A stretch of DNA of 64,000 bases from Tomocerus qinae (Eukaryota > Arthropoda > Collembola > Entomobryomorpha > Tomoceridae): positions 117,168,375-117,232,374 of the forward strand of contig CM034546.1 in assembly GCA_020055645.1 (NCBI GenBank). Direction: 5' to 3'. The notes below the pieces were generated by a model. The model did no database searches. It was given only the letters and a program-made list of their open reading frames with translations, and was not told where the DNA came from. A program made the translations under genes and the position numbers. Positions 47,798-60,236 of the stretch are shown one piece after another (position 1 is the stretch's first letter; each line of letters opens with the position of its first letter).

Positions 47798-48211
47798 TTA
47801 GATGCCGTCCAACCAGGCGTTTTTAGAATAGTCATTGTCTGCTTTTGGAGCAGCTCCCCATGCATTCAACATTTTGGTAGCAGCAGGTACAGCAGTTGAA
47901 ACAACTTGATAAACTTGGCCAATCTGCTTGCCGATTCTCTGCATGAAATTGGACATCATTCCGGAGAAGGACTCAGAATTTTCAGAGGCACTGGTAGCAT
48001 AACTGTCGGAGGAAGAAGATGCACTTGTATCAGAGTTTTCGTTTTTTGCAAATGGCCAAAATGAAAACAAGGGTTTTGTTTCAGTGGTGAGAGAGACGCT
48101 ATCTGGGTTAAATCCAGCAGTAGGACTTGCATGGCTCTCTCCGATGACAATTATGAAGAACACGAAGCCGAGGAAGGCTGAGATGAAAATCTTTTGGTTG
48201 AGATTGTACAT
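47798..48211 (-). CDS. Small secreted Ser-rich protein, unknown
   Basis: One uninterrupted exon, 137 residues. It has a signal peptide with a strong hydrophobic core (FISAFLGFVFFIIVIGESHA), then a Ser/Thr-rich stretch (SDTSASSSSDSYATSASENS) likely to be unstructured or O-glycosylated, then a helical-looking C-terminal half (NFMQRIGKQIGQVYQVVSTA) ending KNAWLDGI. It has no cysteines after the signal peptide. The family is not recognised. The frame has a good start, a signal peptide and a downstream AATAAA, which is why I accept it as a gene; an intronless structure is unusual among its neighbours. Confidence 0.65.
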   Translation of the reverse strand: MYNLNQKIFISAFLGFVFFIIVIGESHASPTAGFNPDSVSLTTETKPLFSFWPFAKNENSDTSASSSSDSYATSASENSESFSGMMSNFMQRIGKQIGQVYQVVSTAVPAATKMLNAWGAAPKADNDYSKNAWLDGI

Positions 48212-51200
48212 TTTAAATTTTGTTTGTATGTTTGAGCAACTGTTTTTCCTAAAGGTAGTACAACTTCCTTCAGAACAGAATCAAAACCTAGAGATGAGTG
48301 CAATTTAAGTTTTGAAAAATTTAAGTATGTTTCACAATCGCAGTTTAGAATAAATATTTAAATAGTTTCCGGAGATCCGGGTTGTTCTACCTTGGCGAAG
48401 ACAATTCAGTGTGCTCGAGAATCTCGTCAAACTCTGAATGAATTCAAACAGTCTTATAAATTATTACAACACAAGAGATTTTCAACAAATTCCTTCGGAC
48501 ACGATCCCACTGCTTTTCATTGGCTTCACCCAATAATAACTGAGCTATATCTATTCTGCGTTGTGTATCAATATACATTCGCGGATATGGTTTCGTCTTA
48601 TGAAAGAGCAACGTCACATCTATGAACGCGTAGTTTACAGACACAAAGACTAAAGATACAGAAATCACTAAAAATTAGTTCTTATTCTCTCATTCCACAA
48701 TTGACTTCCGCAGACCGGTTCTGCATATGTAAGGTAATTCCTCTCTTGGCTCCTCTCTCCTAGTCACTATACACTTTACAATATTGATGAAGTAGAGTTG
48801 AAAAGCAACGTGTGCACGTAATGTACATGAATTTTTATAAATGTTTTCAGAACTTGTCTTCCTCTCCCCAACTAAATAACTTATAAACGAAGAAAGCTGT
48901 AGGAACGGAATTGGCATTAATATTTGGGTGCTGAGGTTCTTTGCCTTTTGGTGGGTGACATACTGACTTGCCTTCCTTCCCTTACAGACTCTCAACAAAT
49001 GCCTTATTGCATACATACACACAAATAACACGTTTTCCCATCCCAAAACTTGCCGTTTCTATTTGAACACAGGTAAGTTAAGGAATTGCAATATTTACTC
49101 TCGACTAGCAACGCAATAGCTCTACATAAATGATTTTATACACAATATACAGTTAGGTATATACTAGAGATGCTTAAGGCTGTGCTAATGATTGTTGGTG
49201 AGATGAGAGAAACTGCTCGATATCTCTTTCATTTCGTTTAGCGTATATGCATCAACATATCTATTGGCACCTGCACATGCTATGGGGTGAAATGGGTGAA
49301 TAGGTTACTACTGTATGTATACGTAGGTATGTTTAATGCAATTCATGCACTAACCACGCTGTATCCCACAATCAATGCATTCTTCTTCACATGCACTGTT
49401 AAATATAACAAGTAAACATATTATCATTATGGTTTTTACAAATTAATATTGTATCATGAACTCAGTTACGCTACAGCTATAACCATTCTTCCAAATCCAC
49501 TATCAGCATACTTTGACTCGTGAACCGCACAAGTACATCGAAAGTAAATATAAAAACGTAACTAATACTTTTCCTTATTTCTATAACTGTTACTAAATCT
49601 TTACACGATATACATGAGCAAAACTACTTTTAGCGTAATATCTATACCTGATAATTTGATAGACAAATCCAATAGGCAATATTATAATTGAATTACCTTT
49701 GCATGATGCAAAAATGCAATGCATAACCAATATTACATAGTGTACATACATATGTATTGATAGCAGCTAGTATATCTATGCAAACACATTTACTACAACG
49801 TCTACTACTTACTAGATATCGTTTGCGAAAAAAAAGTTAAGCAAATCTAACCAACATTTTGCCTTATCGCAATTGCATTTCTGTAATACAACAACTCGCA
49901 CTTTTGCTACTTGCTACAGGTTATTGTACGTAATTCTTTGATTCCAGTGAATCATGCAGTTGGATTGTAAATGCAAAAGAGATAGTTAGCAATTCTAAAG
50001 AAACTGACGAAAATCTACACACGCGAAGGTGTGGAATTGATTTGTCATTTCTTAGGGGTTATAATTAATTAAGTAGAAATCCCACCTTTCGCTGATTTCT
50101 ACTTTGCCAATTTAAAATTTCTATTTTACACTTTGATACGGAAAATAACTCAATTATCTACATCAGATATCGCAACCATTTGTTAAGCAACATGTAAAAA
50201 GCTAGTAACAGCAATTTAATAATTAAAGCCAAGAAAATATCTAAAGGTCAAAGAGCAAAGTGCAGTTTCTATTCTTTATTGATGTAATAGGATATGTAAT
50301 AGGATGTGACTTTGCTTATGCTTATACTTACAAACCGAAATGGGCTACCATTGCATCTGCAGATATGTCGTTTAATGAAAATGTAGATGATCATAAATTA
50401 TTTAACTGGCTCCAATTTGAATTAATTTAAAATTATTAGGAATTAAAAATAGTCGAAGGACGTAGTTAGGATATCGAATTGAATTTGGGACCTTGCTTGA
50501 GTGACTTGCAAATACATTGCAAATCTCAAGTTTAGAATTACCTAAGTACAATCAGCATGGGCGGAAAATATTCGACTGACTCTAATTTGGACTAATTAAT
50601 AAAGTCATACACGTATACAATATTTGTAGTTGTATGCTTTCATGCGCTACAGTAAGTTAGCCCTTGAAAAGTACTTTTACGAAAGAAGTAGCTGCTCTGA
50701 TAAATTCGGCTGGGTTAGTAGTTTAGTCCACATCCCAATCTTGGTGTGTTAAGATTGGCACTCGGCACTTGGGAATATCTGGTAGGATGTAAGAGCTACA
50801 TAAGTGGAATGGGATAGTGGAGCAAATGCAGACAGGCAGGTTTTGGTGTATTGGTCTAGAAGTGTAGTGGGATCTTTCTAGAGGATCTTTCCAGCTTGCG
50901 ATTCCGCGTCTAGTGGTTGAAAGCAGGCTCTATCCTGCATCTTTCCTTCTTGTGGAGCAATTTTAGTCGGCAAATCCGTCCTATACAGCACAAGGATATT
51001 GTAGTCCTCTCAAAGCTTCTCTCGAAACACTTCTTCTACTACTTCCCCTTCAACTCTTTCCTTCAACCAATCTCTTCTACTCTCAAAAAAACTCATCATC
51101 AAGACTCCAGCAAGTAAAGGAAAGGAAGAAGAAAAAAATTCGAGATGCTGTACCTAAAAATATAATCCTATTATGTAATTTCACTCCAATATCATCCCAA

Positions 51201-53005
51201 CAATCATTTCAAATTTTGTTATCAGAACGTCTTTAGAAAATACGCTTAGGACGAAAATAATTCCGTACTAGTATTACTTAGGTCTGTGTTGGGCAAAAGT
51301 AAATGTCAAAATATCTGTAGAAAAAGCTTTGTATTGCATGATTACATGTATTACGTATTGAATCCTGCATTGGAAGAGCGATAGGAGAATAATCAAATCC
51401 TATTATTATAGCACAAAAGTATAAGAAGTATTGTTGGCAGATGAAAATCTGTGTTTGCCATTTGAGTCTTTGAGTGGGGCTTGATCGCTCCTGTTTAGCA
51501 TAATGATATGGAGAGTAGCGAAATAAGTAGGATGTGAAATAAGTGAGTTGGTGATGTAGTAGATTGAAAAAGTCGGCAGGAGGGTAGAATGGACTGTATA
51601 TCATCAATATAAATATAGAGAAGGAATAATAGTGTATAAAAAGAGTAGACAAGATCTAAAGGAGAGAATTCAGTCAGGAGTGGGATAGAATTCCCAGAAT
51701 AGAGTTTTGTAGTATGAGCGAGTGAGAGAGAGAGAAGTTAAGCGGAGCTCCTGCTGGGTTGTTCCAACTCCTAAAGATAGAAAGAAGTTCAGTCTGCCAT
51801 CTGAAAGTGAACTCTCGGCTGTAAAGTGCAAACACTTGTCAGTCTTGTCAAGAATTTCGGGGCTTGACAGGCGTCTCAACAGTCTGTCAGTTACCAATTC
51901 CAGTTGGATAATGTACTTTGTGAAGAGCTTCTCTTCCCTCTCCCCTGAGGGGGGACCTCCTCCTACCGCATGAATCTTTAATGTTTCACCGTATGCAGAA
52001 TACACCCGTCTCGCTCTGCCTGTCAACTCTTTCCTTTTATCTCTCCCTACTATTTCCTATCTCTCCCTCCATTATATACACTTACTACTTATATATCCAC
52101 TACAGCTATACATAAATTCAATATATACTTTATTTGCTACTTTACCACACATTTGTTTGAACTGACACTCACACTCATGGAGTACACATGTAGTAGTAGT
52201 AGTCTCATACTTGAATGTATCTTGTGTTACGCGTCAGTGATTTCAATTGACTGAATATCGTTGAGAATGAGTTTGGTCGACTCATATTACTCCATCCGTG
52301 CAGAACGAATAAATTATAATTATTATGCTCTTCTATTACTCCAAAGACTTTAGTGTATACCTACTAGTGATTTATGGAGAATAGTTTCTAACTATTTTAT
52401 GTAACTTTAATTTCATTATAGATTCCTATCCATTTTTTGTTACAGTATGCATACTCTCATCCTTTGTACTATGGTTGGCTCTATAATGTGGTTTTGCGTG
52501 AATATTCATGAAATGAAGATTGTCTTGCTTAACTTGAATTAGTTTCTAAGTTGTGGTCGTATGGAGTTCTTATATTATTAAAGCATATCAAAAGGAAATA
52601 GCGTATAGATGAACAGAAGCGTGGGCAGCTTGTGGTTTGACAAGCGGTTGTGTAAATATAGATTGCGCTAGAATATTTTATTAGAGAATGTGTACTGCGA
52701 AACATGTAATTATGAATAAGTAGGTATGAATAAAATTATTACGCGTGGATGTGCTGTACACATTCAATGTTAATAAATCACTTTATACAAAAGGAATGTC
52801 GCTATTAATTACGAAAGTATGTCTTCATGTTGATTTTGACATTGTGAATTTAACCCTCAGAGATGAAATTCTCGTTTTATATTTCTGTATCTGAAATTGC
52901 TTGAAGTTCAGTAATGTTCATAAAGTCAACACGAGAAAATCTATAAACACAATAAAAGAATTTTAAAAAGTGATGTATTTTCTATTGAGATTATTAATGT
53001 CAGAA
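48212..53005. other. 4.8-kb stretch without a supported gene
   Basis: Mostly AT-rich. Open frames at 48392-48668, 48690-49046 and 51278-51652 have biased composition and no splice partners. The segment 51670-52030 is less AT-rich and open on both strands; it could be an unassigned UTR or exon. A TAG trinucleotide run lies near 52191-52201. Nothing else is recognised. Confidence 0.35.
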
Positions 53006-54943
53006 TTACCCATTATTGGTTGATGACGGTGTATTGGGTCGCTCGAATTCCACGTCCATTTCTTCGATATACCCGTGATTGTCATGATCTCCGTGCATGC
53101 TGTGGTACAATTGGTTTTGTCTTACTGTCGGTCTATCAGATTCAACCATATTTCCTAATTCGTTAACCATTTCTGAATATTGTGCATCGTCGCCTCCCCT
53201 GCCCAACCTTTTGATAAACTTGGCGAGAGGATTTGTCCGATCGGACAATCCTGTGATACCTTCAGTCTTGTCATCATCCGAAGTTTTGACTGGCTTACTA
53301 GAAATTCTGATAGAAGAATCATTTGTTACGGATGTTCAATGACAGGAAATGCAGGCAAAAATATTAAATTGAACTACCTTTTGTTGTAATCTTCGCTAGA
53401 TTTCTTGATCCAGACAACGCAGAACAATGCAGATAGTACGAGTATAATACCCAAAATAAACGCAACCCAAACCCAGACCTGAAATCCTTCATCACTAGGA
53501 GGACTGTAAGGACAGTATCCATTCTCTTTTAAGTAATCAATATTCATCATCCACATTTCTTCAAGTCTCCGTTTAGTCATAATGTATGTTCCATTTATAC
53601 TACGGACAATAGCAAAACGAACTTCGACACAGTTGGGAGACACTGGCCATTTCGGATCACAGTAAAACATTCCTCTGTCTGGGATACTCACTTCGGCGAT
53701 TCTAAATTTAGAAATATCATGTAATGTGCGTAATAAACGAAATACTATTTTGTTCTAAGTGGCACAGTTGATTATCTGATTGAATTCTAAATATTTTTTA
53801 GAGCTTAGCCATATTTTTGATTTCTTCAAATCGATAAACATGAACTTTGAACTAACAATATACACGTAGGTATTTACATACATAAACCACCTCCTGATTC
53901 ACAAATATGTTATATCAACAACAGTAAGCATCTTATTCCGTGTCATTGTGAGTAAAACACCATAGCTTTACATTGTTGCACCAAATACTTTCATATAACA
54001 TGAGAGAATCTAATTTAATGGTTTAATTTATACTTACGTGAAATTCTCAAAACCGCTTTCAACACAGTTTTGGTCTTCATTGCAAATTGGGACATCGTTA
54101 CAGTCGCCTTTTACAATACAGTAATTAGTTGCCATTACTGCTAGGTGCTCTTTAAATTTCTCTTTCTGGTCGACAAACTGTAGTTAATAAAGGCACATAA
54201 TAAAAGATATTAATTACTGATGATAATTCGGTAATATGTTAGTATTTCATTTAAAGTCAACATAATATCAAGTGATATCACACCTCTTGCGGATTACTAC
54301 AAGACAGGAATACATTTAAATAAATTTCCTTCCCTGAAGAAGGTGATGTGACTTCAGGCTCTTCAGTAGTCACTGGCGTTGTTGCTCTTAGATGGTCTAA
54401 AGGATCACAAGTTAATTAAAAATCCTGATGTTAGTAAAATTTAATTATCGACTTACCAAAATCAAATATGGTGATATTAAATCCTTTGAAGAGTTCTTTT
54501 CGGTCTTCGTTTATTAAAGGGGGCTGAGCATGGAAGTAAATGAAAGATCCATGGTCACTGTGCACTTGAATACTTTGGTTAACAGCCCAAGAGAGAAGAA
54601 GCCCATTGGAAACCAAAATTGCATTTCTAAATTCTGGGTCCATTGGGTCAAGATCTCCAAGATCTAGGTCTTCTGAGTCTAAAGGTACATCAGAGACCAT
54701 AAGAAAGTCTCCATTTTGTCCATCCAATGCGAAATCTTTAATTTCCAGTTTAATGCTTCTGTGACAGTGCCAGATTATATCAATAGGGTCATCAGTAGTT
54801 TCCAGCGGGTATTTTGTTGATGTAATATCATATTTAGTAACCCCGTCAAAGAAGTCTAAATGATGTTCCTCAATGAATGATTCGGATGGTAAAACAAAAT
54901 ATTGTAGATAAAAAAACACAAAAATGTGTAATGAAAGATTCAT
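53006..54943 (-). CDS. Unknown type I single-pass membrane protein
   Basis: Five exons from right to left: 54943-54457, 54396-54284, 54177-54038, 53701-53378, 53297-53006; 451 residues, all phases consistent. It has a signal peptide (MNLSLHIFVFFYLQYFVLPS), an acidic ectodomain of about 310 residues with potential N-glycosylation sites (NQS, NIT, NGT) and around ten cysteines, mostly in exons 3 and 4 (for example NYCIVKGDC, CNEDQNC, FYCDPKWP and YCPYSP), one transmembrane helix (VWVAFILGIILVLSALFCVVW) preceded by GFQVW, and a cytoplasmic tail of about 105 residues rich in Asp, Asn and His. I do not recognise the family. The layout suggests a cell-surface or endosomal receptor-like protein; no ligand or enzyme motif is visible. 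Confidence 0.8.
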
Positions 54944-57656
54944 TTTACTTTAGGTTGTTCTAAATTTTACACCATGAGATTTACATGAATAAATTAAAAT
55001 ATACTAATTCAAATTCAGTTTAATGAATACCAGAAACCACAATACAATTATAAATATATTCTGTTAAAATGACACCTTTTACAATATTAGGTACAACTGT
55101 GAATTGCAATTTACTCGTCAAAGCAATGATATCTTTGCACAAAGGGTTATCTTATCAATTTTTTATCATCTGCTAACGCAAATTTTGTGAGATAAATAAA
55201 ATCGGTTATCTTCTGTCAATTTAGCTACGGCATTGACATATTCTCCCGAACTATCGCAAATAAAACGTCATATAAAGCTTGCATTGCGTCTGAATCGGAA
55301 CTCGTTATTACTCATCTGCTACTCTGAAACTATTATCAATTTTAGCAATGTTAGAGGTATTCGCATTCCATAGTTAACGTTATGTTAACAACCGTTATTA
55401 TATGGTACCAGTAAAAGTTCTTCTCGATTAATAAATACAACTTTATAAGGTGTATGTAACTATAATTATTCAGTTGTAAAAACATAATATTTATACTGTT
55501 TTTATAAAGAAAACCTAACTTCTCAGCAATAATTTGTGAAGTTCTTCTCCATTCCATTTAAATTGATGTTTATGTTATAAATACATTACTAGAACTGTAG
55601 ATAAATATTCAATAATAATAGGTTGGTTATACTGACAGGAGTTGGCTCATAAAATCAATACTTGTCCCAATTCCTTGTCTAGAAAAGTCTGAAATAATAA
55701 AATAATTTATGAAAGTAGATAGATGATATAACGTTGGCACATTTTGGAGTAGTAAATACGTGACAGTTGTATGAAACATTTTTTTAACTAAGTGCTATGG
55801 CTATGTAAGTAGTATCTCTTGATGCATATTCTTGTTTTTGTACCAATATCCGTACAAGAGTGGAAGATGTTAGTATGAAAGACATTTCATTTTGACAGCA
55901 ACACATGCATACATGGACTTCGTCATTTGCACTACTAAGACATAAAATTAAACAGAGAGAGTGATTAGACCGGCTGAGCAGGTAGTATTTATTTGTTAAA
56001 TCCAACATAGCGACATTTTTGGTAACATGACAAGACGGAACATTAATAACCGGTATGGGATATTCATACCTTCGATATAAACAATTTGGCATTATGCTGT
56101 GTACACTGGAAAATGTTGGTTTCCACAAAAATATACATTCTTTTATACATTAGTCCGTAGCACATTAACTCACATCAGTCAGCTAATTAGCCTATCACTG
56201 ACTTTTATGTACATTTAACTGCACCAATTTTTGTAGTAGGTTATTAGTACCTTTTGGATTGTTATATAAACAGGTATAGAACGTGATGTGTAATCATACA
56301 GATAGAAATTTAGGTGATTCAAGCTCATATGTCTTGACTTTATGTATAACTGCTCTTACAAACACAACAAAAAAGGGAACATTTTCGGAGAAGGAATGTC
56401 ATAAATTGAAAATGGTTATTTTTTGGTACTTAAACTACTCAACAAATTACCACAATAAGGATTTTAAGGATACAATGGGGAAATGTTCAAAAGGTAATAG
56501 TGATAACAAGTTTACAAAACAACATGTAATCTCAAATGATTGGAAATACAATATGACTTTAGGGAATAAGGAAGTTGAAATGATTTTTCCATTAGGCTTC
56601 TTTATGAAAAATCATCGAAAACTAAGCAGTCTAAAAATTCTACGGAAATTCTAAATTGCGGAAGTGTAATTTTTACAGTGATGTTAGTGCAATGTAGAAA
56701 TCATTTATTCCTCTAGTTGCTAAATACTATTTGCTAGGCGCTATACACTAATTAATCAATCAATCAATGGCCACGTCACACTCCGATCATTCCGATTTCT
56801 TTGAAAGTTTGTCAGAATAGTAGTATGTTAGGTAGCACTAATTGGCTATTCCAGAAGATCTAAAAGAGAGCAAAGAAACAAAAGGAATTAATAAATTGGC
56901 ATTAATAATGTTTCTGCAAACAATACATCTACTATGCTTAACAGAACATAAGGAAACTTATTAACAAAATGCACAGAACCAAATAAAGAAGTCGCAATTT
57001 TGGATCAAAGTACCCGACTTTTTACATCTGTACATAAAAATCAACCACACACATTTCCAAAACATAATTCCATTCCTAAATCAAAAGGAAATAAATTAAT
57101 ATTCTAACTCAAGCCTAAATACTTGCATGGTTTAATTACACTTGGACATATACTACATTAAGTTAATTACTACCGGCACCTGAGCAATATTAACATAGCA
57201 AATTATCTTTTATTGGCAACTAGTTTTTTCCAAAACAAAAAAAGATTAAAATGAACTACAAAATATTAACTTACTACACTTCTTTTAAAGTTTTTACAAC
57301 TTACTTCACAACATACTGAAGCCTCACACGTAACTCACTGTGACTGAATGAGATGAGACTGTCAAGCTTTTAAAGTTTCGACTTGCATTGTGCCAGGTAC
57401 GTCAATTGACTTTGACTAGTACAGTACAGATAAGGTAAATATATTTTCATTATCATTTCTACTACGTAAATAGTTTTCTAAAATAGAATTTGGTAAAATT
57501 CTCTCCAAATCTATCTCAATCTAAGAAGTTACTTGTAACTCATTGTAATAAATATTTAACTGGAAAGAGGAAGTCCATATTTAAATACATAACTAAATGG
57601 AGTAATATCATCAACTATTTTTGAATTTGCATTAACAATAAAATAGTATGTGTTGG
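54944..57656. other. 2.7-kb stretch without a supported gene
   Basis: It includes the promoter side of the single-pass protein gene and the 3' flank of GPD1. Open frames at 55784-56128 (-) and 56283-56654 (+) lack family features, leader peptides or good splice context. A TCAA tetranucleotide run lies near 56756-56767. Confidence 0.35.
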
Positions 57657-60112
57657 TTACATGTGTTCGGGATGGTTGCGGATACAGTCAATCAATTGGG
57701 GCGGCTTCAGTTCTCCAATACAAATACGGTGTACAGCTGTAAACAACGGAAACCTAACACAAAAATTGTCAGATATGAATTTACTCTATTTTCTTTTTGT
57801 ACAGGTGTAAGAAATTATTTAGATATTAGTATGACATTTACTTCTCTTCAAGGCCTCTGCTCTTCAACATAAAATTCACTTCGGCTGCTGTTTGAGGACC
57901 TTGTAGGCGTTGTCCATTAAGCATTTCTTTCTCCAATTCGTCAAAAGTCTAATAAAATTGCCAATGTTAACAAATCTACTAATAAAGCTTTGGTATACGA
58001 AAATCCGCATGAATGTACAAATATTTGTGCATAAGTACCTTTCCTGAACGGACAAAAGCTTCAGACACCTTTCGGTTACGTCCTCCATAACATGTGGTGA
58101 TAAGATCTGCCACGCCACAACTCTCTAAAAAGGTTGCCAATTTGGTGTTGGCCCCATAAAACTCCTGAAAAAACAGAATGCTTTCATAATTTTCACTTCT
58201 ATGTAGTTTTTCACAAGTTACTTATGACAAAAGTATTTACTTGTGCGAAGCGGACCATCTCCATAAGACCTAATCTGATCACAGCAGCCTTTGTATTGTC
58301 ACCATATTGAAGACCGTCAATAAATCCAGCTCCAACTGCGACAATATTCTAAAAAATACAACGTAGGATTTTTGTACCATTTGAAAATGCACAAAAATGT
58401 AGTATTGGACTAAAAATCCAAAATACCTTAAGTGCACCACACATCTCCACAGTCTCCACATCTCCAACAACGACAGCTCTAAAATATTCAGTTTGAATCA
58501 GCTTGTGTAAAACTTTACCATGAGAAATATCATGAACACCTATAAAAGAAGAACATATACACAAATAATCATTAATTGTTTTAGTTTCATTAGCTTATGC
58601 AAATAAACTGGGGATCGAATGTGTTTTGTATCAATCTAAAGGTAATTCTCTTTTAATAGGATATTACCAATAGTTGTTTCGCTGAAGCTCTCATTTGCAA
58701 TTTCTGTGGCTAGGTTAGCTCCCATGAGGACATTGCAAGGAAGACCCAGCAACTTGGTGATAATATGAGAAATTAATTCTATTCCACCTCCTTCGGCAAT
58801 ATCGAAACCCTGTGCATGAAAAAGAAAATTAGATTTTTGACGTTATCTTTTAATGGCAGTACTTAAATTGGATAAAATGTCCAGTAGCATTAGTATAGCA
58901 TCCAATTTCAAGTCCTGCACCGATTAGCTCTTAAGTAGGCGAACAAACAAACATACTTACAGTATAGGTACATAAAGAACATAAAAAAACACTTGTTTCA
59001 TATATGCAATTCCTGGCATTACTTATAGCAGGTAGGGATAATAAAAATATTTACATAAAACCACACTTAGAGTGTTAATACCTAAAGGCTCTGGCAGTAA
59101 TGAGACAAAAAACATTTGCTGACGTTATCTACAGAAAATATAAATACATAGGTGGTCGTATGCTGTAGGTATGTCTATGTCGGTGCAGAGTCTGTTTGTT
59201 TGACATTCTCTGTGTCTACATTCATAGATGCATTATTAGTTTGCAGTTCTTAGAGCTGAAGTGGCAGAACCTAGCTAGAGATATCTCTCTAACTCAATAG
59301 CCGTGAAAATAATAGAGGATGATGGAATTGGATGTTGTGTCGTCCCTAATCAGACACACCACCAGATAAGGCGCTTAATTATGTCCAGTGCTAATGATAA
59401 TGGCAAATACTATGAAATATTGCCATTGTGTTTTGTTAGTGAAGTGGCTGACCTTGATGAGTGACAGGCCGATTGCTCCAGGTTTGATGTTGCCTACCAA
59501 AGGCTGACATGTCCCTTTAATAAACTGATGTGGCAAAACAAAAATGAGTATATCAGCATCCTTTCCAGTTTCAACTACATCTGGAACGGCAACCTGCAAA
59601 GTGAAAAAACAAGCATTAACAAACACGTTAGTCATACATTAAGCTATGTACCGGTAGCTTAATGTTTACAGAAAAAGATTGACTTTTATATTTTTAGTAC
59701 AAACATGATGCACTCTAGGGCACTTAGGCTATCTAAATAATTATGTATCAAAAATAGCTGCAAAAACTAGACTATCACGCAGATCAGGTACTTACAATGT
59801 TTGTGGGCAGTTTGTGGCCAGGAAGGTATTTTACATTTTCATGGTCTTGATTGATAATTTCTGTTAACTTTCGTCCATCCACTAGTTCTTCGTAAACATA
59901 AATCTTCACTATTTCCTCAAAGATATCTGGATAATTACGTGTGTTAGCACCAACAATTTTCGCAATTGCAGATCCCCTAAAATGAGAAGAAAAATTAATG
60001 CATTTAATTATATGCAAGGATAAAAATAAAAAGTGCATTCTTCCGTATAGTCTTTTAAGATTAATTACCAGTTCCCTGAGCCAATGATACAAACTCTTTT
60101 CTTAGCAGTCAT
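57657..60112 (-). CDS. Gpdh1: Glycerol-3-phosphate dehydrogenase [NAD+]
   Basis: Nine exons from right to left: 60112-60069, 59976-59796, 59593-59453, 58809-58668, 58539-58427, 58348-58241, 58164-58039, 57948-57842, 57753-57657; 352 residues (human GPD1 is 349). It interconverts dihydroxyacetone phosphate and glycerol 3-phosphate with NADH in the cytosol, feeding lipid synthesis and the glycerophosphate shuttle. The NAD-binding loop is IIGSGNWGSAIAK at the start. The substrate-site residues K122 (SLIKG), K207 (CGALK) and R272 (GGRNRK) are present, with [18 protein letters not shown] between. The last exon ends NPEHM, as in animal enzymes; reading on past exon 8 without splicing would give a shorter end (LEEK then stop), a possible second isoform of the kind known from fly Gpdh. 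The frame stays open upstream of the ATG (see separate entry). Confidence 0.95.
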
Positions 60113-60236
60113 TGTCGAATAAAACTTTATAGAGGATGAAATAAAGTATTTTGTAGCTGATGGATTTTGTGTGTATTGCTTTAGTAGTTTGGCGGACGAG
60201 ACAACGGAAGAGTTGCTAATGGTCTTAGTAATTGAA
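60113..60236 (-). other. Possible alternative N-terminal leader or 5'UTR exon of GPD1
   Basis: An acceptor (CTCATTTCATTTTAG) ends at 60237, and the 124 bases that follow are in frame with the GPD1 ATG with no stop, giving about 41 residues rich in Ser, Thr and Lys and with no Asp or Glu, ending KFYST directly before the usual Met. That composition is like a mitochondrial targeting leader. The upstream exon that would supply a start was not found, so it may equally be untranslated. Confidence 0.35.

Noticed and set aside
56283..56654. 123-codon plus-strand frame
   Set aside because: No signal, domain or splice context; composition is like surrounding AT-rich DNA and there is no partner exon.
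57648..57872. 74-codon plus-strand frame at the 3' end of GPD1
   Set aside because: Antisense of GPD1 exons 8 and 9, which encode the conserved C-terminus.
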